Source: an uncultured Lachnospiraceae bacterium
GTDB lineage: Bacteria; Bacillota; Clostridia; Lachnospirales; Lachnospiraceae
Direction of reading: 5' to 3'
Assembly (NCBI GenBank): GCA_934351705.1
Contig: CAKRJK010000051.1
Coordinates: 1 to 8,455 of the forward strand
DNA length: 8,455 bases
Within the stretch, counting starts at the first letter, position 1. Every line of letters starts with the position of its first letter. The notes beneath the pieces were generated by a model. It worked only from the letters and a program-made list of their open reading frames with translations. It was not told the origin of the DNA and ran no database searches. The translations under genes were made by a program, and so were the position numbers. Shown in pieces: positions 1 through 6,927 of this stretch.

Positions 1-543
1 ATCCGGCTCACAGGCAAGTGCCATCGCGATCATAACACGCTGACGCATACCACCGGAAAGCTCATGCGGATACTGTTTGATACGGCTCTCAGGCTCGTTG
101 ACACCAACCAGTGTCAGCATCTCTATCGCACGTGCCTTTGCTTCCTGTTTTGTTTTATCTGTATGGAGCAGAATTGCCTCCATTAACTGATTTCCGACTG
201 TATAAACCGGATTCAGACTTGTCATCGGATCCTGAAAGATAATGGAACACTTGGAACCTCTGAAATTGTGCAGCTCTTTCTCGCTCCACTTGGTAATATC
301 TTCCCCTTTGTATTTGATGGAACCCTCGGTAATCTCTCCCGTATCCGCTAAGATCTGCATAATGGAATATGCGGTAACGGATTTACCGGAACCCGATTCT
401 CCTACGATTCCCAACGTCTTGCCTTTCTCCAAAACCATAGACAAACCGTTTACGGCATTGACATCTCCCGACTCTGTATGGAAACAAGTATGGAGATTGT
501 CAACTTCTAATAAGTAATCTGTGTTTTTTGCTTCTTCACTCAT
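1..543 (-). CDS. oppD: Oligopeptide ABC transporter ATP-binding protein OppD, 3' end outside the window
   Basis: This is the first 181 codons of an ABC ATPase of the OppD/DppD type, which powers peptide uptake from the cytoplasmic face of the membrane. It opens MSEEAKNTDYLLEVDNLH. Visible motifs are the Walker A loop GESGSGKS (residues 48-55), the Q-loop in IIFQDPMTSLNP (Gln104) and the ABC signature LSGGMRQR (162-169). The window ends at ACEPD, just before the expected Walker B segment, so the C-terminal half and the peptide-transporter-specific tail cannot be seen. The ATG at 541-543 follows AAGGAG with 9 bases between. It starts 13 bases after the oppC stop, so it is co-transcribed with oppB and oppC. 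The IIFQDPMTSLNP stretch is typical of the peptide/nickel transporter ATPases. OppD rather than DppD is chosen by convention; substrate is inferred from family only. Confidence 0.93.
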   Translation of the reverse strand, partial: MSEEAKNTDYLLEVDNLHTCFHTESGDVNAVNGLSMVLEKGKTLGIVGESGSGKSVTAYSIMQILADTGEITEGSIKYKGEDITKWSEKELHNFRGSKCSIIFQDPMTSLNPVYTVGNQLMEAILLHTDKTKQEAKARAIEMLTLVGVNEPESRIKQYPHELSGGMRQRVMIAMALACEPD

Positions 544-556
544 TTTATGAATCTCC

Positions 557-1645
557 TTACTTTAATTTTGAATCAAACGCATCTCTCAAACCGTCGCCAA
601 GCAGGTTGAATGCCAATACGATCAGACAGATCGTAACAGCCGGTATTACCAGCTTAGACGGATAAGACTGCATTCCCGCACGTGCCGTATTTGCAAGACT
701 TCCCAAGGAAGTCAGCGGAGCGGCAACACCGAGTCCCAAGAAACTCAGATAACTCTCGGTAAAAATTGCCGACGGAATCTGCAATGCGGTTGTAATAATG
801 ATAACCGGCAGACAGTTCGGAATGATGTGGCGGCTCAAAATTCTGCTGCCCTTTGTTCCGATACATCTCGCCGCGAGTACATACTCACTGTTTTTAATGG
901 ACAATACCTGTCCTCGGATCAGTCTCGCCATACCTACCCAGTACAACAGGGCAAACACGACAAAGATTGATATCATATTCGTTCCTAGTTTTGCCATTGC
1001 CGTTCCCTCAATCTTAGGTGCCAGCGTCGCATTCAATACCACCGAGAGCAAAATAATCATCAACATATCCGGCAGGGAATAGATGACATCTACGATACGC
1101 ATCATGATCATATCTGTCTTTCCGCCGACATAACCTGCAATCGCTCCGTAGAGCAATCCGATGATCAATACCATGATGGATGCCACAAGACCTACCGCAA
1201 GGCTGACTCTTGTTCCGTAAATAACACGGATAAAATAATCACGACACAAACTGTCTGTTCCGAAAATATGCGGAAACAGCTTCTCGCCTGTGTTTTCCAT
1301 ATATTTTAACTCTGTCGGAGAATACTCCATCATTCCAAGATTCTTTGCACTTTTATCACGGACACCGTCCACTGCGATAATCTCATCATAGCCGTATGGA
1401 ACTACCATCGGTGCAAATATAATGATCAAAAGAATCAAAATCAATACTACCAAGCTGCCCATTGCCAACGGATTCTTGCGTAAGCGACGCATACCATCTT
1501 TGAAGAAGGTAGTCGATTCGCTCATAACATCCTGCTGTTTTTTCTCTTCCTCGGTAGCCGCTCTGAAGTAAGAACTGTCATATTTCGACAAATCCACCTG
1601 AGCGGATAATATACTTTTCTTTGGGCTTCCATTTTCGTTCTGCAT
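557..1645 (-). CDS. oppC: Oligopeptide ABC transporter permease OppC
   Basis: This is a 362-residue inner-membrane permease of the OppC/DppC family, the partner of OppB in the transmembrane channel. The N-terminal half contains a cytoplasmic region of about 55 residues, a first membrane helix (about 61-80), and an extracytoplasmic stretch with the family-typical HIFGTDSLCRDYFIRVIYG (127-145). Further helices follow at about 148-172, 188-206, 225-242, 278-296 and 331-350. The EAA loop that docks on the ATPase is at about 254-277 (EYVLAARCIGTKGSRILSRH). The protein is longer than a typical OppC of about 300 residues, mainly from the N-terminal extension and the insert after helix 1. ATG at 1645 is preceded by GAGAGG with a spacing of about 9 bases. 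It lies 14 bases after oppB and 13 bases before oppD. Peptide specificity is a family inference. Confidence 0.94.
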   Translation of the reverse strand: MQNENGSPKKSILSAQVDLSKYDSSYFRAATEEEKKQQDVMSESTTFFKDGMRRLRKNPLAMGSLVVLILILLIIIFAPMVVPYGYDEIIAVDGVRDKSAKNLGMMEYSPTELKYMENTGEKLFPHIFGTDSLCRDYFIRVIYGTRVSLAVGLVASIMVLIIGLLYGAIAGYVGGKTDMIMMRIVDVIYSLPDMLMIILLSVVLNATLAPKIEGTAMAKLGTNMISIFVVFALLYWVGMARLIRGQVLSIKNSEYVLAARCIGTKGSRILSRHIIPNCLPVIIITTALQIPSAIFTESYLSFLGLGVAAPLTSLGSLANTARAGMQSYPSKLVIPAVTICLIVLAFNLLGDGLRDAFDSKLK

Positions 1646-1659
1646 AAAAACTATCCTCT

Positions 1660-2571
1660 CTATTCAAACGTAATACGCGGATCGATAATCTTGTATGCGA
1701 TGTCTGTCAAACGGTTTGCGATAACCATCAGAATCGCAAGGAATATCGTTGTCGCCATAATCATCGTGTAATCACGGTTTGTAATACTTGTTACAAACGC
1801 AGTTCCGAGACCACCGATAGTAAAGATGTTCTCTACAACCATGGAACCGACTAAAATGTAAGCTACCATCGGTCCTACATATGTAACAACAGGGATTAAC
1901 GCATTTCTTAATGCATGTTTAAAAATGATTTTTCTCTGGCTTACGCCCTTTGCCCTTGCCGTACGAACATAATCCTGATTCAAGGATTCCAACATACTTG
2001 TTTTTGTTAAACGCGTGATATATGCCATCGGATAGAGGCTTAACGCAATAACCGGAAGTACATAATTCGGATTGCTGGAACTCCATACCGGAACCCATTC
2101 CAATCTTAGACAGAACACCAGCAATAACAGGGTTGCCAATACGAAAGACGGCATCGCCGTTGCCAATGTTGTAAAGAAAATGATAATTCTGTCCGGAATC
2201 TTGTTACGCTGTAATGCCGCAACACTTCCTAAGATAATTCCGATAATGATTGCTACGATTGCCGCAATACCTCCGAGCTTTGCCGACACCTGGAATTTTG
2301 TCCACATATCTGTCCAAATATCACGACCGCTCTTTAAACTCACTCCCCAATCACCATGCAGCAGATTCTTCATATACAAACCGAACTGTACATAGACCGG
2401 TTTATCCAGATTGTACCGTTCCTCCAATGTCTGCTGTATTGCCGGACTTAATGCTTTTTCTTTGTTGAAAGGTCCGCCCGGTACTAAGTTCATCGCAAAG
2501 AATGTAATTGCACTGATGACAAAAATCGTTACGATGGCAAGAAATATTCTTTTTACAATATATTTCTTCAT
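1660..2571 (-). CDS. oppB: Oligopeptide ABC transporter permease OppB
   Basis: This is a 303-residue permease of the OppB/DppB family, the first gene of the visible opp operon. It starts MKKYIVKRIFLAIVTIFVIS, the classic first helix of OppB, followed by NLVPGGPF (28-35) and LLHGDWGVSL (70-79), both family hallmarks. Further helices lie at about 100-120, 132-154, 171-185, 225-245 and 270-287. The EAA loop is at about 200-223 (DYVRTARAKGVSQRKIIFKH). I chose the ATG at 2571 rather than the GTG at 2583. The GTG abuts the AAGGAG ribosome binding site (no usable spacing), whereas the ATG sits 11 bases after it and gives the usual family start. A promoter and a terminator-like leader lie upstream. 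No substrate-binding protein gene (oppA) precedes it, so that gene is presumably elsewhere. Confidence 0.94.
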   Translation of the reverse strand: MKKYIVKRIFLAIVTIFVISAITFFAMNLVPGGPFNKEKALSPAIQQTLEERYNLDKPVYVQFGLYMKNLLHGDWGVSLKSGRDIWTDMWTKFQVSAKLGGIAAIVAIIIGIILGSVAALQRNKIPDRIIIFFTTLATAMPSFVLATLLLLVFCLRLEWVPVWSSSNPNYVLPVIALSLYPMAYITRLTKTSMLESLNQDYVRTARAKGVSQRKIIFKHALRNALIPVVTYVGPMVAYILVGSMVVENIFTIGGLGTAFVTSITNRDYTMIMATTIFLAILMVIANRLTDIAYKIIDPRITFE

Positions 2572-2627
2572 TTCCTTTTTCACTCCTTGTTTTTTAGATC
2601 ATATTTACTGCCGGCTTTACCCTGCAA

Positions 2628-2673
2628 TAAAAAAAGGGTTCGATTCCTGCTAACAATGCTTCTTCGCACCCTT
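2628..2673 (-). terminator. Intrinsic-terminator-like hairpin in the opp leader (candidate attenuator)
   Basis: On the minus strand AAGGGT (2668-2673) pairs with ACCCTT (2634-2639). After one mismatch, CGA (2664-2666) pairs with TCG (2641-2643), leaving a 20-base loop. Seven consecutive T residues follow directly (2629-2635 on the plus strand are all A). The A/T asymmetry makes this a minus-strand signal only. It lies between the opp promoter and oppB, about 30 bases into the predicted transcript, so it would act on opp itself. A competing pairing is visible: AAAGAAAGG (2684-2692) can pair with the CCTTTTTTT that forms the terminator 3' arm and U-tract, with one G-U pair. The 20-base loop and short GC part make termination efficiency uncertain. 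Confidence 0.5.
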
Positions 2674-2708
2674 GAATATATAACCTTTCTTTTCTAATAT
2701 CTTGGTAT

Positions 2709-2738
2709 ATTCTAACACCACACATACTTTTTTGTCAA
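2709..2738 (-). promoter_or_regulatory. Sigma-A-type promoter of the opp operon
   Basis: Minus-strand TTGACA (2733-2738) is a perfect -35 box. It is separated by 18 bases from TAGAAT (2709-2714), a 5/6 match to the -10 consensus. Transcription would start near 2702, giving a leader of about 130 bases before the oppB ATG. It lies downstream of the tRNA terminator, so opp is likely an independent transcription unit. Confidence 0.75.
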
Positions 2739-2798
2739 TAAATTTGGTTATATTCCACAAAATTCATAAGTATGCAATTATCGGAAATTTTATACAGC

Positions 2799-2825
2799 AA
2801 AAGCTATCCTCCTCAGATAGCTTTT
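2799..2825 (-). terminator. Hairpin terminator downstream of tRNA-Leu
   Basis: There is a perfect 10-base inverted repeat, AAAAGCTATC (2799-2808) and GATAGCTTTT (2816-2825), with a 7-base loop. On the minus strand the 3' arm ends in TTTT and runs on into AT-rich sequence. It lies 24 bases past the tRNA 3' end, as expected for release of that transcript. The plus-strand version also ends in a T-run, so the structure could work in both directions, but no plus-strand gene reads into it. Confidence 0.75.
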
Positions 2826-2849
2826 TACTCCGCATTCTTAACAGTTTAG

Positions 2850-2929
2850 TACGGGCAACAGGACTTGAACCTGCACGGTCTCCCACTAGAACCTAAATCT
2901 AGCGCGTCTGCCAATTCCGCCATGCCCGC
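2850..2929 (-). tRNA. tRNA-Leu, anticodon UAG
   Basis: The 80-base minus-strand segment folds as a cloverleaf. The acceptor stem is GCGGGCA with TGCCCGT (one G-U at the first pair). The D-arm contains AATTGGCAGA. The anticodon stem is CTAGA/TCTAG around the loop TTTAGGT, giving anticodon TAG (UAG), which reads CUN leucine codons. A long class II variable arm (TGGGAGACCGT) fits leucine. The T-arm is GCAGG-TTCAAGT-CCTGT, with discriminator A. The 3' CCA is not encoded (the next bases are CTA), so it must be added by nucleotidyltransferase. It stands alone, with its own promoter and terminator. Confidence 0.96.
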
Positions 2930-2950
2930 ATTTATCTTATCCGTTTTCCT

Positions 2951-2979
2951 ATTCTACGGTATGTTTTGTGACTTGTCAA
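2951..2979 (-). promoter_or_regulatory. Promoter of tRNA-Leu
   Basis: Minus-strand TTGACA (2974-2979), a 17-base spacer and TAGAAT (2951-2956) form a near-consensus sigma-A promoter. The start would be near 2944, about 15 bases before the tRNA 5' end, consistent with a short leader trimmed by RNase P. The -35 and -10 hexamers are identical to those of the opp promoter. Confidence 0.85.
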
Positions 2980-3010
2980 TTCTTTTCTTTATTTTTTGCG
3001 AAATCTGTAT

Positions 3011-3397
3011 TTATTCCGGAATGTCATCTAACAGCGGTTCTACGATACTTTCGTACCCGTAATTTCTTGCGGCGTAACCGATTCCCTCCGCAATCTCTTT
3101 TCTGGAAAAATGATTGCTCTCCAAAAACTCGTTGTCCTTGCGGTTCACATATTCGTAAAACATCAATGCCGCCTCAAAATTCATGTGATTTCCGTCTTCC
3201 ATCTCCTCGACCAGAAGATTTTCCGCCTCTTCAATCCTGCCTTCATCCACTAATCTTCGCAGCAGCTCGGTCAGTTCCTTTGCCTCTTTGCTGAAAATAA
3301 TTTCCTCATCATCGCGAATGTCCCGTTGAAACAATAACATGATCAATGTACGAACTATCTCATGTATCAACCTCATCACGTAATCCTGCTCAAACAT
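3011..3397 (-). CDS. DUF6483-like small protein of unknown function
   Basis: This is a 128-residue, acidic, probably all-helical cytoplasmic protein starting MFEQDYVMRLIHEIVRTLIM. I recognise the general look (MFEQDY...RLI...VR, then a helical-repeat-like ELLRRLVDEGRIEEAENLLV at 44-63) as the DUF6483 group seen in Lachnospiraceae. That assignment is from memory. The GRIEEAENLL stretch resembles one helix pair of a TPR-type repeat. There is no signal peptide; residues 10-23 are hydrophobic but look amphipathic rather than membrane-spanning. I chose the ATG at 3397, because GGAGG (3405-3409 on the plus strand) sits 7 bases upstream. An extension to 3439 would add 14 non-conserved-looking residues and run through the ribosome binding site. 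It lies 87 bases after ybaK and may share its transcript. No function can be given. Confidence 0.85.
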   Translation of the reverse strand: MFEQDYVMRLIHEIVRTLIMLLFQRDIRDDEEIIFSKEAKELTELLRRLVDEGRIEEAENLLVEEMEDGNHMNFEAALMFYEYVNRKDNEFLESNHFSRKEIAEGIGYAARNYGYESIVEPLLDDIPE

Positions 3398-3411
3398 CTT
3401 ATTTCCTCCGC

Positions 3412-3438
3412 TGTCGGTTTTTGGTCTGCATACCGACA
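3412..3438 (-). repeat. Inverted repeat just upstream of the DUF6483-like gene
   Basis: TGTCGGT (3412-3418) and ACCGACA (3432-3438) form a perfect 7-base inverted repeat with a 13-base loop, ending only two bases before the GGAGG ribosome binding site. There is no T-run on the minus strand, so it is not an intrinsic terminator. It could be an operator or an mRNA hairpin affecting translation or stability, or it could be chance. Confidence 0.4.
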
Positions 3439-3484
3439 TTTCTCAACACTTTTACTTTTTCGTCTTTTGGATATTCAGACTTTT

Positions 3485-3964
3485 TTATACCGTCACTTCA
3501 TCCAGCGTATAGCGGATGACTTTTCCCAAATCCGCAAGGCTCATCTCTACCTGATAGCCTATCTTGCCGCCGCTGAACACAATCGTTTCAAACTGTTCGG
3601 CACTTTTGTCGATCACGGTACAAAAGGTCTTTTTCATCCCAATCGGTGAACAGCCGCCGTGAATATAGCCCGTAAGCGGAAGCAGCTCTTTTGATTTGAG
3701 CATTTCTATATTTTTCTCTTTGACACTGTGTGCGGCTTTCTTTAAATCAAGCTCCCGGTTCACCGGAATGACAAACACGTAGTGTTCTTTTGACTTTCCG
3801 ACGGTCACAAGCGTTTTAAACACTTGGTCGGGATTCTGCCCCAGCACTTCTGCAACCTCCATGCCGCTCACAACACCGGTATCTACATAGTTGTAGCTTT
3901 TGTAATCTATTTTTTTCTGTTCTAAGAGACGCATGACATTTGTCTTTTCTTCCTGACGTTTCAT
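3485..3964 (-). CDS. ybaK: Cys-tRNA(Pro)/Cys-tRNA(Cys) deacylase, YbaK/EbsC family
   Basis: This is a 159-residue cytoplasmic trans-editing enzyme of the YbaK family, which hydrolyses cysteine wrongly attached to tRNA(Pro) by prolyl-tRNA synthetase. Family marks are the VFKTLV segment, with the conserved lysine at residue 50, and the GGCSPIGMKK loop (103-112), which shapes the substrate pocket. Length matches the usual 155-160 residues. The N-terminal part (MRLLEQKKIDYKSYNY) is the usual opening helix and strand. The ATG at 3964 follows GGAGGG with about 10-11 bases between, somewhat long. The ATG 12 bases upstream is out of frame. A strong promoter lies 48 bases ahead. Confident for the family; the exact tRNA preference is from family knowledge. 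Confidence 0.93.
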   Translation of the reverse strand: MKRQEEKTNVMRLLEQKKIDYKSYNYVDTGVVSGMEVAEVLGQNPDQVFKTLVTVGKSKEHYVFVIPVNRELDLKKAAHSVKEKNIEMLKSKELLPLTGYIHGGCSPIGMKKTFCTVIDKSAEQFETIVFSGGKIGYQVEMSLADLGKVIRYTLDEVTV

Positions 3965-4011
3965 AAGACTTCATCCCTCCGCTGATTATTCTCTTTGTGC
4001 ATTTCGCTTCT

Positions 4012-4040
4012 ATTATATAAAAACCTTGTCGGGATTTCAA
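4012..4040 (-). promoter_or_regulatory. Promoter of ybaK
   Basis: Minus-strand TTGAAA (4035-4040), a 17-base spacer and a perfect TATAAT (4012-4017) form a strong sigma-A promoter. The start would be near 4005, giving a leader of about 41 bases. The -35 box starts only 17 bases after the peptidase stop codon, with no terminator visible between, so some readthrough from the peptidase gene is possible. Confidence 0.8.
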
Positions 4041-4057
4041 GCCGCTCTCTCTTCTCC

Positions 4058-4981
4058 TTATTTTTTATCAAACACCCACAGATTGCGGATCTGACCTTCT
4101 AATTTTTCGTATTCCCATAGCTTTGTGCTTCGCTTCTTGCTGTTTGGATCATTGACCTTGATCTTTCCGTCCTCCACACCGGTCAGTACGATGAAGTGAC
4201 CGGTTGTTGTGAAATCACCGCTTCTCACACTGCAGATAATCGGTTTTTTATTTTTCAGTTTGGACAGCACCGTGTCCTTGTCTAAGCCCAACTCTGTTCC
4301 GACGACTCCGAACTTCCGGCATCCGTCGGTCATCAGACTCCATGCTGTCCCTGTTCCTTCTACATAATATCCTTCTTTCATCGCATAGTCCGCAATCGCA
4401 TTTGGTGTTGCCTGTTCATTGCCGGTCAGACCGACCGCCACCATAGACAGGCACGTCGGAGCACAACCGGATAATCCGATATTGTTATCGCCGTATGCCG
4501 CATATCCCCAACGCTGATCCCATTGGAGCAGCAGCGGAATTCCGTTCGAGTTTTTCTCGCTTCGTCTCAGTCCGCCCGTTACCTTTCCGTCGGATTCAAG
4601 GTAGCCTTGTACAAATTCCAACATCTCGGGATTGTTGCACAGTGCCGCCAGAAGATTTTCGGGATATTTGTCTGCATTTTCATAAATCTGTTCATACTGT
4701 GCGGACTGCCCTGCCAACTCTTTTAAACGCCGGTGTACTTCGCTTGATTCTAATTTCTGCGGTGCGGCAACCTCCCCCGTCATCCGCCCTGTCAATGCGT
4801 TGACAGCGGGTTTGATTGCGGACAGCATTTTTGTCCCTCCGATAAACAGCAGTAAGATTACTGCAATCATGAGCAATCTTTTCCCGAACCGTTGTCTGCG
4901 GCGGTGCCGTATCTGCTGTCTCCTTTTTCGCTGTGTCGGTCCCCGATGTACTCTTTGTGTATCAATCAACTGTAATTCCAT
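4058..4981 (-). CDS. Membrane-anchored C39-like cysteine peptidase
   Basis: This 307-residue protein has an Arg/Lys-rich N-terminus (13 basic residues in the first 35), then one hydrophobic helix (about 36-50). That pattern is a type II signal anchor, placing the C-terminal domain outside the membrane. Residues 80-140 form a helical linker. The C-terminal domain (about 147-305) matches the Peptidase_C39-like fold: IPLLLQWDQRWG (148-159, with Gln153 a candidate oxyanion residue), then SGCAPTCLSMV with the probable nucleophile Cys173, GHFIVLTG with His262, and VNDPNS with Asp278. It lacks an ABC exporter, so it is not a bacteriocin-leader-processing transporter. The substrate is unknown; a surface protein, peptide or peptidoglycan-linked peptide is possible. 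ATG at 4981 follows AGGAGG with 7-base spacing. It lies 121 bases after the VanS-like kinase gene, with its own candidate promoter. Confidence 0.87.
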   Translation of the reverse strand: MELQLIDTQRVHRGPTQRKRRQQIRHRRRQRFGKRLLMIAVILLLFIGGTKMLSAIKPAVNALTGRMTGEVAAPQKLESSEVHRRLKELAGQSAQYEQIYENADKYPENLLAALCNNPEMLEFVQGYLESDGKVTGGLRRSEKNSNGIPLLLQWDQRWGYAAYGDNNIGLSGCAPTCLSMVAVGLTGNEQATPNAIADYAMKEGYYVEGTGTAWSLMTDGCRKFGVVGTELGLDKDTVLSKLKNKKPIICSVRSGDFTTTGHFIVLTGVEDGKIKVNDPNSKKRSTKLWEYEKLEGQIRNLWVFDKK

Positions 4982-5022
4982 GCAATCTCTCCTCCTGCCT
5001 GTACTGTTTTGTCTTTTTTATT

Positions 5023-5031
5023 AGTATAACA
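5023..5031 (-). promoter_or_regulatory. Candidate extended -10 promoter of the C39-like peptidase gene
   Basis: Minus-strand TGTTATACT (5023-5031) has the extended -10 form TGnTATAAT with one mismatch. No recognisable -35 box lies 16-18 bases upstream (the place is A-rich), so it may be weak or need an activator. The predicted leader is about 35 bases. The kinase gene upstream has no clear terminator, so readthrough could also supply transcripts. Confidence 0.4.
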
Positions 5032-5102
5032 AGGTGAGAGACTTTCTATTTTCGCTTTTCCTTCCGAAACCCTTACTGTTTTCTTCGCAAATTCTTAAGT
5101 TT

Positions 5103-6212
5103 TTATGAAGTTGTGGCGTTCTGTCTGAACCGGACGCAAAATTCTATGCTTTCCTCTCTGCTCTTTGCCATAATCGTTCCCTCGTGCAGCTCCACGATTT
5201 CCTTTGCAATCGCAAGACCCAGTCCGGCTCCGCCTGTGTTTGAGGACCTTGAAGTATCCAGACGGAAAAACTGTTCAAAAATATGTTCCAGCTTTTCCTG
5301 CGGAATTGTTTTTCCCCGGTTCTGTACCTTAAAAACAATCCACTGCTGCTCAAGATACAGTTCCATACGAATCGTTGTATTCGGATAACTGTAATAAACG
5401 GCATTGCGTATCAAATTATCAAATACCCGCTCCAATTTATCTATATCACAGACAAATTCGATTTCCGGCTCGATTTGCAACTCCCACTGTAATCCCCGTT
5501 CCGAGAGAATCGGTAAAAATTCATTCGCAATCTGCTCCAACATCCTGCTCAAATGCACCCGCTCCTTTTCCAGATGAATCGCAGTCAGGTTAAATCTTGT
5601 AATATCAAAAAATTCATTGATCAGTTCTTCCAGCCGTTCTGCCTTATCCAATGCAATCCCCAGATATTTGCTTTGAAGCTCCTGCGGTATCTGCTCCTCA
5701 TCATGCAAAAGTGTCAGATAACCGATCACACTGGTGAGCGGTGTTTTCAGATCATGCGCAAGGTAGATGATCAGATCATTTTTCCTCTGCTCCGCTTCTC
5801 TTGCCGCCTCCTTACTTCGGAGTGCCTGCTGTCTTACCTCGTTTAATTCATCCTGTATCGGTTTTATCTCCTCCGATAATATGATCGGGGCATCACTCAG
5901 ATTGACAAGCTGCTGTGAGGCATGTGTCACTTCATCCAGATAGCCCATCCAACGGAAGATATAAAAATAGGTAATGACTCCCCATCCCAAAAAGCACACC
6001 GACAATCCTATCGTGACCGCATGACTCTCAAGCCATTTCAACTGTTGATAAAGTGAGTCTTCCGGATACCAGACACGGCCTCTGCAATAATATCTCGCCG
6101 CCATGTAAATAAAAAACATCCCCGCCGCCAAAATGAGAAGCGTGCGGATATAGCTTTTCAAAATCTGCTTTGAAATTTTTCTTTGTTTTAATAGGAAAGA
6201 TTTCTTTTTCAT
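5103..6212 (-). CDS. VanS-like sensor histidine kinase
   Basis: This is a 369-residue membrane histidine kinase. Two membrane helices (about 22-39 and 66-86) flank an extracytoplasmic loop of only about 26 residues, so there is no separate sensor domain; sensing is probably through the membrane or short loop. The HisKA domain carries the H-box YLAHDLKTPLTSVIGYL, with the phospho-accepting His153. The ATPase domain has the N-box VFDNLIRNAVYYS (263-275), a G1 box in the VanS style (VQNRGKTIP, Asn298 where many kinases have Asp), the F-box FEQFFRLD (312-319) and the G2 box GGAGLGLAIAKEIV (327-340). It pairs with the response regulator 12 bases upstream; its AAGGAA ribosome binding site overlaps that gene's stop codon. 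VanS-like refers to sequence type only: no vancomycin-resistance genes are present, and the ligand is unknown. Confidence 0.93.
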   Translation of the reverse strand: MKKKSFLLKQRKISKQILKSYIRTLLILAAGMFFIYMAARYYCRGRVWYPEDSLYQQLKWLESHAVTIGLSVCFLGWGVITYFYIFRWMGYLDEVTHASQQLVNLSDAPIILSEEIKPIQDELNEVRQQALRSKEAAREAEQRKNDLIIYLAHDLKTPLTSVIGYLTLLHDEEQIPQELQSKYLGIALDKAERLEELINEFFDITRFNLTAIHLEKERVHLSRMLEQIANEFLPILSERGLQWELQIEPEIEFVCDIDKLERVFDNLIRNAVYYSYPNTTIRMELYLEQQWIVFKVQNRGKTIPQEKLEHIFEQFFRLDTSRSSNTGGAGLGLAIAKEIVELHEGTIMAKSREESIEFCVRFRQNATTS

Positions 6213-6224
6213 AGATTGGGTTCC

Positions 6225-6923
6225 TTAACTTTCGATCGTGTAGCCGACACCCCACACTGTTTTGACAAACTTTGGTTTTCTCGGCGGTTCTTTCATTTTT
6301 TCACGCAGTCTTGCAATGTGTGCCATAACCGTATTGTTGCTGTCCAGATAGGTTTCTTTCCACACCGTTTCGAACAATACCTCAGAGGAAACCACCTCAT
6401 CCCTGTGTTCGCACAGGTACCACAAAATATCAAATTCTATCGGTGTCAGATTCAGTTCCTCGCCGTTTAAAGAACATTTGTGGCTTTGTTTTGAAATATC
6501 CAGACCGCGAATGTGATACTCGGTGATCTCACCGTTTGCTTTTTCCGACGGATTGTACTGTTTGTAACGCCGAAGCTGTGTTTTCACCCGTGCTATCAAT
6601 TCAAGCGGATTGAACGGTTTCGTGATATAGTCATCTGCCCCCAGCGTCAGCCCGGTAATCTTGTCAACATCTTCCACTTTTGCGGTCAGCATGATAATCG
6701 GAAACAGATACTTTTTTCTGATTTCCCGGCAGATGGCAAAGCCGCTGATGTCCGGCAGCATAACATCCAGTATTGCCAAATCCGGCGTGATTTCTTCCAT
6801 ACTCTGCAACGCTTCTTCTCCAGTATAAAATTTGTGTACATCATACCCGTCGTTTTTAAGATATACTTCGATCAAATCCGCAATCTCTTTCTCATCGTCA
6901 ACAACTAAAATCTCTTCCCTCAT
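6225..6923 (-). CDS. VanR-like response regulator, OmpR/PhoB family
   Basis: This 232-residue DNA-binding response regulator has a receiver domain (1-120) with the acidic pair Asp9-Asp10, phospho-acceptor Asp53 (LAILDVMLP), Thr80 and Lys102 (DDYITKPF). This is followed by a winged-helix OmpR-type domain (about 135-232) with LNLTPIEFDILWYL and the terminal VKTVWGVGYTIES. The receiver closely follows the VanR pattern (EIADLIEVYLKNDGY, VDKITGLTLGADDYITKPF.PLELIARVK). I chose ATG at 6923: AAGGA (6934-6938) lies 10 bases ahead, inside the last codons of the acetyltransferase gene. A TTG start at 6944 would add seven residues that do not fit the family start. Only 4 bases separate it from the acetyltransferase stop, so translation is likely coupled. 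Targets are not known; the cluster's own promoter is the obvious candidate. Confidence 0.94.
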   Translation of the reverse strand: MREEILVVDDEKEIADLIEVYLKNDGYDVHKFYTGEEALQSMEEITPDLAILDVMLPDISGFAICREIRKKYLFPIIMLTAKVEDVDKITGLTLGADDYITKPFNPLELIARVKTQLRRYKQYNPSEKANGEITEYHIRGLDISKQSHKCSLNGEELNLTPIEFDILWYLCEHRDEVVSSEVLFETVWKETYLDSNNTVMAHIARLREKMKEPPRKPKFVKTVWGVGYTIES

Positions 6924-6927
6924 ACTA

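Noticed and set aside
2634..2653. Plus-strand GGGTTCGATTCCTGCTA resembles the T-arm of a tRNA, suggesting a tRNA relic or attachment site.
   Set aside because: Only two or three stem pairs form and no acceptor, D or anticodon arm is present; the stretch is better explained as the opposite strand of the opp leader hairpin.
2584..2670. A minus-strand open frame of 29 codons starting GTG near 2670 and ending in a TGA that overlaps the GTG at 2583, a possible leader peptide.
   Set aside because: It has no ribosome binding site at proper spacing, starts at GTG inside the hairpin arm, and shows no codon bias typical of leader peptides.
4058..4981. Bacteriocin-processing C39 transporter.
   Set aside because: The protein has a single N-terminal anchor and no ABC ATPase or six-helix membrane domain, and no precursor peptide gene is visible nearby.
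5103..6923. Vancomycin-resistance operon, suggested by the VanR/VanS-like pair.
   Set aside because: No ligase, dehydrogenase or D,D-dipeptidase gene is present; VanRS-like pairs are common in Clostridia without resistance genes.
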